Shown: positions 1 to 4,600 of the stretch, piece after piece | How positions within the stretch are numbered: position 1 is the first letter of the stretch | How the letters are laid out: the number at the start of each line of letters is the position of its first letter | DNA from: an uncultured Erysipelotrichaceae bacterium | GTDB taxonomy: Bacteria > Bacillota_I > Bacilli_A > RF39 > UBA660 | Assembly: GCA_902782915.1 (NCBI GenBank) | Contig: CACZOV010000114.1 | Location: 1 to 5,551 of the forward strand | Length of the DNA stretch: 5,551 bases | Direction: 5' to 3' | Program-made: the position numbers and the translations under genes | The notes under the pieces: model-generated | What the model was told of the DNA's origin: nothing | Seen by the model: the letters and a program-made list of their open reading frames with translations, nothing else | Databases searched by the model: none

Positions 1-168
1 ATGATGGAAAAAGTTGCTGATTATTATGAAAGTTTATATCAAAATGCAACTAGACAAATTAAGAGTTTAGTAGAACCAATTTTAATTGTATTTTTGTCAT
101 TCACAGTTGGAGTTATTATTATATCAATAATTGTTCCTATGTTTGAAATGTATAAGGTAATTAAATAA
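1..168 (+). CDS. Type II secretion/type IV pilus platform protein, C-terminal fragment (PilC/ComGB family)
   Basis: This is the last 55 residues of an inner-membrane platform protein of the T2SF family; the gene runs off the left edge. In known systems this protein sits in the cytoplasmic membrane and links the assembly ATPase to the growing pilus or pseudopilus. The visible part starts with a charged, Tyr-rich helix (EKVADYYESLY), followed by the family-typical SLVEPILIVFL segment around residues 23-32. One hydrophobic membrane helix follows (about residues 28-47), then a short polar tail ending MYKVIK. The ATG at position 1 is probably an internal Met, because the family is several hundred residues long. 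The stop TAA overlaps the ATG of the prepilin peptidase gene (TAATG), which implies translational coupling and a shared operon. The family call rests on this short tail plus the neighbour. PilC and ComGB cannot be told apart from it. Confidence 0.82.
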   Translation: MMEKVADYYESLYQNATRQIKSLVEPILIVFLSFTVGVIIISIIVPMFEMYKVIK

Positions 169-938
169 TGGAAATCTATTATTTAATAATGTTCTTTATA
201 ATAGGAGCAATATTTGGGTCGTTTTATAATTTAGTTGGAACAAGAATTCCCAGAGGCGAATCAATTGTAAAACCAAGAAGTCACTGTGAAAACTGTAATC
301 ATGTATTAACAGCCACTGAATTAATTCCTATATTTTCTTATATATTTCAATCAGGTAAATGTAAAAATTGTGGAATTAAACTTTCATTATTTTATCCATT
401 TACAGAAATATCATGTGGAATTTTATTTCTAATAAGCTATTATTCTTTTGGATTTAGTTTAGATCTGATAATATCTTTAACATTAGTAAGTACATTTATT
501 ATAATTTTAGTTTCAGATCTTAACTATTTATTAATACCAGATAGGTTTATTATAATTCCTGCTATTATTATATTTATTATTACAATTATCTCAAGTGGAA
601 TAACTAATGCTATGATTCAGCTTGGTTATGGATTAATAACATTTATTTTTATGTATTTAATAATGTTACTTGGAAATAAATTGTTTAAAAAAGAGAGTTT
701 AGGTGGAGCCGATATAAAACTAATGTTTTTAGTTGGTTTAACACTTAATCCAATGCTCGCAATTGTTGTTTTATTTTTAGCAAGCATAATTGCTTTACCA
801 ATTGCTTTGTTTTTATTAGTAAAAAATAAAGAACACGTAATTCCTTATGGACCATTTTTAATGATTGGACTTTTAATTGTTTATTTTACTAAATTAAATA
901 TTATTGAAATTTTCGAAAAAGTATTAACTTTATTTTAA
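168..938 (+). CDS. pilD/comC: Prepilin leader peptidase / N-methyltransferase (A24 aspartic peptidase)
   Basis: This is a 256-residue polytopic membrane protease. The family cleaves the leader of type IV prepilins or pseudopilins at the cytoplasmic membrane face and usually methylates the new N-terminus. The N-terminal DiS_P_DiS domain is complete: GSFYNLVGTRIPRGESI at about 17-33, followed by two CxxC pairs (C40/C43 and C65/C68) that normally bind zinc. The catalytic aspartates of the A24 family are visible as D117 in SDLNYLLIPD and D182 in GGADIKL, a variant of the GGGD motif. The conserved IPYGPFL loop is at 225-231. About eight hydrophobic helices fit the family, and the length is usual. 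The ATG overlaps the upstream stop, with an AAGG (154-157) placed ten bases before it, so this start is well supported. The PilC-like neighbour makes pilin or pseudopilin subunits encoded elsewhere the likely substrates. Confidence 0.95.
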   Translation: MEIYYLIMFFIIGAIFGSFYNLVGTRIPRGESIVKPRSHCENCNHVLTATELIPIFSYIFQSGKCKNCGIKLSLFYPFTEISCGILFLISYYSFGFSLDLIISLTLVSTFIIILVSDLNYLLIPDRFIIIPAIIIFIITIISSGITNAMIQLGYGLITFIFMYLIMLLGNKLFKKESLGGADIKLMFLVGLTLNPMLAIVVLFLASIIALPIALFLLVKNKEHVIPYGPFLMIGLLIVYFTKLNIIEIFEKVLTLF

Positions 939-952
939 GTAAATACTTTTTT
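916..952 (+). terminator. Rho-independent terminator of the pilC-pilD unit
   Basis: A perfect 10-bp stem (AAAAAGTATT at 916-925 with AATACTTTTT at 942-951) encloses an inner ACTT/AAGT stem and a 6-base loop. The 3' arm is itself the T run, reaching 952. The 5' arm lies inside the last codons of the peptidase gene and the stop codon (936-938) is in the loop region. The A-rich 5' arm means it could also work on the other strand, but no gene converges on it. Confidence 0.75.
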
Positions 953-961
953 AAATTTTAT

Positions 962-990
962 TTGACATTAGTCATATTATATGATAAAAT
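962..990 (+). promoter_or_regulatory. Housekeeping sigma promoter for rplU-prp-rpmA, extended -10
   Basis: A perfect -35 box TTGACA (962-967) is followed by a 17-bp spacer and a -10 box TAAAAT (985-990, five of six matches). TG at 982-983 provides an extended -10. The start of transcription is expected at about 996-998, directly at the 5' stem of the structured leader. This is the strongest-looking promoter in the window, as expected for a ribosomal-protein operon. Confidence 0.85.
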
Positions 991-995
991 CTTAT

Positions 996-1070
996 ATGTT
1001 TGAAGCCTCTAGCTCAAACCGCATTGAAAAGGTTAGAAACATTTATGTACCTTAAAAGCGAGTCTTAAAA
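996..1070 (+). promoter_or_regulatory. Structured 5' leader of the L21 operon (L21 leader RNA type)
   Basis: About 75 transcribed bases lie between the promoter and the rplU ribosome binding site and fold into two hairpins. Hairpin 1 pairs GTTTGA-GC (998-1006, with A1004 bulged) with GCTCAAAC (1012-1019) around a CTCTA loop. Hairpin 2 has a basal CGC/GCG stem (1020-1022 with 1058-1060), an AAGGT/ACCTT stem (1029-1033 with 1049-1053) and an ACA/TGT tip. Firmicutes rplU operons are known to carry an L21 leader here, thought to be an autoregulatory element bound by a ribosomal protein of the operon. I assign it from position and visible pairing. A covariance-model match was not computed. The two hairpins abut end to end (1019/1020), compatible with coaxial stacking. 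Confidence 0.7.
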
Positions 1071-1080
1071 AGGAGGAAAT

Positions 1081-1380
1081 ATGAAAGCAGTTATCAAAAC
1101 AGGAGGAAAACAATACTATGTTGAAGAAGGAAGTATCATTTATGTTGAAAAACTAGATGGTAATGTTGGAGATAAAGTTAGTTTTTCTGATGTATTAATG
1201 CTAGGTAGTAAACTTGGAAATCCTACTATTAAGGGTGCAACTGTTGAAGGTGTTATTGTAAAACATGGTAAAGGTGAAAAAATTAATATCTTTAAATACA
1301 AACCTAACACTACATCAACAAGAAAAAAACAAGGACATAGACAACCATATACTAAAGTAGAAATCAAGAAAATTGGTTAA
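1081..1380 (+). CDS. rplU: 50S ribosomal protein L21
   Basis: This 99-residue protein is a large-subunit protein that binds 23S rRNA and contacts L20 in known ribosomes. The diagnostic start [17 protein letters not shown] is present, and the C-terminal signature reads [24 protein letters not shown] at about residues 72-95, with GHRQPYTKV at 85-93. The length is close to the usual 102-103 residues. The ATG follows a strong AGGAGG (1071-1076), so the start is secure. It is the first gene of the operon, behind the structured leader, which probably sets its expression. The stop is two bases before the prp start. Confidence 0.98.
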   Translation: MKAVIKTGGKQYYVEEGSIIYVEKLDGNVGDKVSFSDVLMLGSKLGNPTIKGATVEGVIVKHGKGEKINIFKYKPNTTSTRKKQGHRQPYTKVEIKKIG

Positions 1381-1382
1381 TT

Positions 1383-1676
1383 ATGATTCTTGTAAGTAGA
1401 AAAGGTAGTCATATTTCAATCCAAGGACATGCATTATACTCTGACTTTGGAAAAGATATTGTTTGCAGTGCTGTATCAAGTATTGTTATTACAACAATCA
1501 ATGGTATAGTTGAAATTGATAAAGAAAGTATTGAGTATAATGAAAATAAAGGAATTGAAATAAACGTATTAAAACAGGATAAAGTAACCTTAAGTTTAAT
1601 TAATAACATGATGATGTTATTAAAAGAGTTAAGTTTAAAATATCCAAAAAATATTCAAATAAAGGAAGGTGTTTAA
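1383..1676 (+). CDS. prp: Ribosomal-processing cysteine protease Prp (YsxB family)
   Basis: This 97-residue protein is a little shorter than the 105-110 residues common in the family. Prp is the cysteine protease that removes the N-terminal extension of L27 in Firmicutes and relatives, an essential step for ribosome function in Staphylococcus aureus. The catalytic pair is visible: H16 in the GHA motif and C28 in [10 protein letters not shown]. The start ATG lies two bases after the rplU stop with only a weak ribosome binding site, so translation is probably coupled to rplU. Its substrate L27 is the next gene, one base after the prp stop, and does carry the extension with a fitting cleavage site. 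The pair therefore supports both assignments. The mature C-terminal half is variable in the family and adds no further evidence. Confidence 0.93.
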   Translation: MILVSRKGSHISIQGHALYSDFGKDIVCSAVSSIVITTINGIVEIDKESIEYNENKGIEINVLKQDKVTLSLINNMMMLLKELSLKYPKNIQIKEGV

Positions 1677-1677
1677 A

Positions 1678-1959
1678 GTGAGATTAGAATTAAATATTCA
1701 ATTGTTTGCACATAAAAAAGGACAAGGTTCATCTACAAATGGACGTGATTCTGAGGGAAGAAGATTAGGTGCAAAAGTTGCTGATGGAGAAACTATTTCT
1801 GCTGGTTCTATAATTTATCGTCAAAGAGGAACTAAAATTCATCCTGGATTAAATGTAAAAAGAGGATCTGATGATACATTATTTGCAACTATATCTGGTA
1901 AAGTAAAATTTGAAAAAAAAGCAAATCATACTTTTGCAAATGTTTACACAGAAGAGTAA
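1678..1959 (+). CDS. rpmA: 50S ribosomal protein L27, with Prp-cleaved N-terminal extension
   Basis: L27 is a large-subunit protein whose N-terminus reaches the peptidyl-transferase centre. The core is unmistakable: [23 protein letters not shown], then [26 protein letters not shown] start it at GTG 1678, giving 93 residues. GGAAGG (1664-1669) is eight bases upstream, and the resulting [10 protein letters not shown] extension matches the short form seen in Firmicutes. An in-frame GTG at 1669 would add three residues (MFK) but lies inside the ribosome binding site and overlaps the end of prp. By analogy with S. aureus, cleavage is expected between F10 and A11. The usual FF before the cut is LF here. 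The GTG start and one-base gap from prp suggest coupled translation. It is the last gene of the operon. Confidence 0.96.
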   Translation: MRLELNIQLFAHKKGQGSSTNGRDSEGRRLGAKVADGETISAGSIIYRQRGTKIHPGLNVKRGSDDTLFATISGKVKFEKKANHTFANVYTEE

Positions 1960-1975
1960 AATTACTCTTTTTTTT
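1952..1975 (+). terminator. Rho-independent terminator of the rplU operon
   Basis: AAGAGTA (1952-1958) pairs with TACTCTT (1963-1969) across a 4-base loop, followed by a T run to 1975. The stem begins in the last codons of rpmA and the stop codon (1957-1959) spans the stem-loop junction. Confidence 0.85.
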
Positions 1976-1976
1976 A

Positions 1977-2005
1977 TTGATATTTTTATTTTAAGAGTGT
2001 ATAAT
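1977..2005 (+). promoter_or_regulatory. Housekeeping sigma promoter for cdsA-rseP
   Basis: TTGATA (1977-1982, five of six to TTGACA), a 17-bp spacer and a perfect TATAAT (2000-2005) lie just after the rpmA terminator T run. Transcription should start near 2012, which leaves a leader of only about 19 bases before the cdsA ATG. Confidence 0.8.
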
Positions 2006-2030
2006 TAATTATGCAAGGTATGGTGAAAAC

Positions 2031-2795
2031 ATGAAAGAACGGATAATAAGTGCAATTATCATGATGATTATTGCTGCGCCTTTCCTTTTTATTGGAAATA
2101 TATATTTTGCAATATTTACAGCAATGCTGGGAGTAATGGCTGGATATGAGTTTTTAAAACTAAAGGATATTCCTTTAATTATAAAACTAATGACATATCT
2201 AATTACTGTGATTTTAATTTTTAAGGATTATTTAAATCTTAATTTAGAAATATTTATAATCTTGATACTTATGTTTTATCTATTAATGCAAATATTCTAT
2301 GATAAATCAAAATTTTCTTATAAAGATGCTTTTTTTCTTTCAGGTTTAGTTTTATTTTTAGGAATTGCTTTTTCCAGTATTATAAAAGTTCGAAATCAAG
2401 GTTTAAATTTATTTATATATTTTCTTTTAATTACAGTTTCAACTGATTCATTTGCTTTATTTATTGGCAAAAAATTTGGAAAACATAAACTAGCACCAAC
2501 AATTTCACCAAATAAAACAATTGAAGGATTAATTGGAGGAACGATCATTGGAACTATTATCGCAACAATATTTAATATATTTACTATAAATACCTCAAGT
2601 ATTTACTTGGTGATCATTGAAACATTAATTTTGTCTTTAGTAGGTTCAATTGGTGATTTGATTAGATCAAGTATTAAAAGAACCGAAGGAATAAAAGATT
2701 TTAGTAATTTAATTCCAGGTCATGGGGGTATTATGGATAGACTTGATAGTATTATTTTTGTAATACTTACATATATACTTATCAGTGGATTATAG
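2031..2795 (+). CDS. cdsA: Phosphatidate cytidylyltransferase (CDP-diacylglycerol synthase)
   Basis: This integral membrane enzyme converts phosphatidic acid and CTP to CDP-diacylglycerol, the branch point for anionic phospholipid synthesis. It has 254 residues, near the usual 260-280, and is built of about seven or eight hydrophobic helices. The full CDP-DAG synthase signature is at 213-239: SSIKR, then KD (222-223), PGHGG (229-233) and the metal-binding DRLD (236-239). The upstream conserved block TDSFALFIGKKFGKHKLAP (138-156) followed by SPNKTIEG (159-166) is also intact. The ATG is preceded by a GGTGA-type binding site (2022-2026) rather than AGGAGG. It is the first gene after its own promoter, and its TAG stop is inside the rseP ribosome binding site. 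In many bacteria dxr stands between cdsA and rseP; here it does not. Confidence 0.97.
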   Translation: MKERIISAIIMMIIAAPFLFIGNIYFAIFTAMLGVMAGYEFLKLKDIPLIIKLMTYLITVILIFKDYLNLNLEIFIILILMFYLLMQIFYDKSKFSYKDAFFLSGLVLFLGIAFSSIIKVRNQGLNLFIYFLLITVSTDSFALFIGKKFGKHKLAPTISPNKTIEGLIGGTIIGTIIATIFNIFTINTSSIYLVIIETLILSLVGSIGDLIRSSIKRTEGIKDFSNLIPGHGGIMDRLDSIIFVILTYILISGL

Positions 2796-2806
2796 GAGGA
2801 GAATTT

Positions 2807-3877
2807 ATGATAGTATCAATTATTTATTTTGTTTTAATTTTAGGGCTTATTGTATTAGTACACGAATTTGGTCATTTTATATTTGCTAAAATTTTTCATG
2901 TTCATGTTTATGAATTTGCAATTGGAATGGGACCAAAGCTTTGGAGTAGTGAAAAACTTAGACAAAAAAGAATTAAAGAGGGTAAAAAAGTAAGCGAAAC
3001 AATTTATTCAATTAGACTTATTCCAATTGGCGGATTCAATCAACTTGCCGGAGAAGGACTTGATGAAGATAAAAAAGTAAAGAAAGAAAATTTACTTCAA
3101 TCAAAACCAGCTTGGCAAAGACTTCTAATTATGTTCTTTGGAGCAGGTAATAACTTTATTTTAGCAATTATTGTTTTATTAATTTCAGCATTCATATTTG
3201 GTAGTCCTGATATTTCAACAACAATACCTTTAATTATTGATAAATCACCAATGCAAGTTGCAGGACTTGAAAGTGGAGATAGGATTATTGCTATCAATGG
3301 TAAAAAAACTAAAACACTTGATGATGTACAGCTTTATTTAGCACTTGCAGGTGGTAATGAAACAGAGTTTACCATTTTAAGAAATGAGCAAAAGTATACC
3401 TTTAAAGTTACACCATTAACTGGCAAAGAAGCAGAAGATGCTGGATATAGTTTTGGAATACAATATAATAATTCTTTCGAAAAAGGATTTGGAAAGTCTA
3501 TAAATTATGCTTTTACAAAATTTTATTCTATTGCCAGACAAGTTTTTATCACTGTTAAGGAATTAATTATTGGTGGAGTAAGAGTTAAAGATTTATCAGG
3601 TCCAGTGGGAATTTATTCGGCAGTTGATAAAACAAGAAGTGCAGGATGGTATAGTGTTTTAAATTTAATTGCTCTTTTAACAGTAAATGTTGGTATTGTA
3701 AACTTAATACCTTTCCCAGCTTTTGATGGAGGAAGAATTTTATTCTTAATTATTGAAAAAATCAAAGGTAAACCTATTAAAATGGAAACAGAAAATTTAA
3801 TACATAATATTGGATTTTTCTTACTACTAGCTCTTCTCATTTATGTTACTTTTAACGACATATTAAGATTATTTTAG
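2807..3877 (+). CDS. rseP: Site-2 intramembrane zinc metalloprotease (RseP/RasP family, M50B)
   Basis: This 356-residue membrane protease belongs to the family that cleaves anti-sigma factors and signal-peptide remnants within the membrane. The zinc site is complete: HEFGH with H19, E20 and H23 in the first helix, and the third ligand D307 in NLIPFPAFDGGR (299-310). A single PDZ domain occupies about 137-205 (GLESGDRIIAINGKKTKTLDD at its core). LSGPVGIY at 263-270 and the final helix at about 336-349 are also typical. The usual GPxxN in helix 2 is GAGNN here (112-116), a Pro-to-Ala change in an otherwise conserved loop. A strong AGGAGG (2794-2799) overlaps the cdsA TAG stop and sits seven bases before the ATG, so the start is secure and the two genes form one operon. 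Its natural substrate is not shown by the window. Confidence 0.96.
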   Translation: MIVSIIYFVLILGLIVLVHEFGHFIFAKIFHVHVYEFAIGMGPKLWSSEKLRQKRIKEGKKVSETIYSIRLIPIGGFNQLAGEGLDEDKKVKKENLLQSKPAWQRLLIMFFGAGNNFILAIIVLLISAFIFGSPDISTTIPLIIDKSPMQVAGLESGDRIIAINGKKTKTLDDVQLYLALAGGNETEFTILRNEQKYTFKVTPLTGKEAEDAGYSFGIQYNNSFEKGFGKSINYAFTKFYSIARQVFITVKELIIGGVRVKDLSGPVGIYSAVDKTRSAGWYSVLNLIALLTVNVGIVNLIPFPAFDGGRILFLIIEKIKGKPIKMETENLIHNIGFFLLLALLIYVTFNDILRLF

Positions 3878-3902
3878 AAAAGTACAAATGTACTTTTTTT
3901 TT
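3878..3902 (+). terminator. Rho-independent terminator of cdsA-rseP
   Basis: An 8-bp stem AAAAGTAC (3878-3885) with GTACTTTT (3890-3897) and a 4-base loop is followed by an unbroken T run to 3902. It starts directly after the rseP stop codon. Confidence 0.87.
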
Positions 3903-3910
3903 ATTTTTTT

Positions 3911-3916
3911 CATAAT
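3911..3916 (+). promoter_or_regulatory. Possible -10 box for the spoIIM-family gene
   Basis: CATAAT matches TATAAT at five of six positions and lies between the rseP terminator and the next gene's ribosome binding site. No convincing -35 box is found 16-18 bases upstream, where the sequence belongs to the terminator hairpin. The gene may instead depend on read-through, so this is a tentative mark only. Confidence 0.3.
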
Positions 3917-3932
3917 ATTAACTGGTGATGAT

Positions 3933-4559
3933 ATGAAAAATGAAAAAATAAATTTAAAAATTAAAAGCAATAAATATAAATATCTTTTTTTATTAATATT
4001 AATAATTCTGGGAATTATATCTGGAATTATATTTTCAAATATTTTAAGTTTCAATGATAAAAAAGATATTAGTTTAACAATAGCCAGTTACTTAGAACAT
4101 TTAAAAAATAATGATCAAATTAATTACATAAAAAATTTAATTGAAAGTCTTAAAAACAACTTTTTATATCTAATACTTATTGTAATTTTTAGTTTATCAG
4201 TAATTGGAGTTATTTTAAATCCAATTATTCTTTATTTTAAAAGTTTTATTATAGGTTTTAATATAGGAATAATGATAACTATTTATAGTTTTAAAGGAAT
4301 TATTTTAGGAATTTTTTCAGTTTTTCCTCATCAATTTATAAATTTACTTATATATTTATTTATATCTTTTAATGGTATTAACTTATCAATTAAATTATTT
4401 AAGTTTATTTTTTTTAAAAAACAATACAATTTTACTATTATTATAAAAAAATATTTTAATATGATAGCAGTATCATGTATAATTCTAGTATTAACCTCTT
4501 TATATGAAACATTTTTAGGTGATTTTCTTTTAAAAGTTTTTACTTTTCTACTAAAATAA
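3933..4559 (+). CDS. spoIIM: SpoIIM-family (DUF95) membrane protein
   Basis: This 208-residue polytopic protein closely matches the size of SpoIIM (about 214). In Bacillus, SpoIIM works with SpoIID and SpoIIP in cell-wall remodelling during engulfment. Hydrophobic helices are at about 17-39, 76-98, 102-118, 121-155 (long, probably two) and 176-193. A loop of about 35 residues, starting with charged residues (NDKK), follows helix 1 and is probably extracytoplasmic. Family-like features are [14 protein letters not shown] (102-115), the [20 protein letters not shown] block (121-140) with the conserved P132-H133, and a late Glu (E192). I start at ATG 3933, nine bases after a GGTGAT site. An upstream ATG at 3888 in the same frame lies in the terminator loop and would add an untypical Phe-rich tail. 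Codon use is even more AT-rich than in neighbours. Without other sporulation genes in view, a role in sporulation is not shown. Confidence 0.8.
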   Translation: MKNEKINLKIKSNKYKYLFLLILIILGIISGIIFSNILSFNDKKDISLTIASYLEHLKNNDQINYIKNLIESLKNNFLYLILIVIFSLSVIGVILNPIILYFKSFIIGFNIGIMITIYSFKGIILGIFSVFPHQFINLLIYLFISFNGINLSIKLFKFIFFKKQYNFTIIIKKYFNMIAVSCIILVLTSLYETFLGDFLLKVFTFLLK

Positions 4560-4567
4560 GATATAAT
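4539..4567 (+). promoter_or_regulatory. Probable promoter of mnmA
   Basis: A perfect TATAAT (4562-4567) follows a 17-bp spacer and a weaker -35 TTTACT (4539-4544, four of six). The -35 lies within the last codons of the SpoIIM-family gene. Transcription would start near 4574, giving a short leader of about 27 bases. No clear terminator separates the two genes, so read-through may add to expression. Confidence 0.6.
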
Positions 4568-4591
4568 ATAACTGAATTAATTATTAAAAGT

Positions 4592-4597
4592 GGTGAT
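4592..4597 (+). promoter_or_regulatory. GGTGAT-type ribosome binding site of mnmA
   Basis: AAAAGTGGTGAT (4586-4597) matches ten of twelve positions of the sequence complementary to a typical Bacillota 16S 3' end, with the match weighted to the GGTGAT side instead of AGGAGG. The GG pair stands seven bases before the ATG, the same spacing as at cdsA and the spoIIM-family gene. It fixes the mnmA start at 4601. Confidence 0.65.
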
Positions 4598-4600
4598 TAT

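Noticed and set aside
939..1080. A small gene or tRNA between the peptidase gene and rplU
   Set aside because: The stretch is fully explained by a terminator, a promoter and a structured leader; no cloverleaf or supported short frame is seen.
1140..1367. Open frame on the minus strand opposite rplU
   Set aside because: It is fully antisense to a certain ribosomal-protein gene, has no ribosome binding site of note and resembles no family.
3097..3297. Minus-strand open frame opposite rseP
   Set aside because: It is a shadow of the RseP coding region, and the same holds for the minus-strand frame at 3613-3840.
3888..3932. Upstream ATG start for the SpoIIM-family protein
   Set aside because: It falls in the terminator loop, has no ribosome binding site, and adds only translated T-run (Phe-rich) residues.
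3869..4054. Minus-strand open frame across the rseP terminator
   Set aside because: It spans a terminator and the 5' end of a real gene and has a low-complexity Lys/Ile/Phe composition expected from AT-rich DNA.
4532..4547. AAAAGT/ACTTTT hairpin near the end of the SpoIIM-family gene, as a terminator
   Set aside because: The stem is only six bp and almost all A-T, it lies well inside coding sequence, and no T run beyond its own arm follows.
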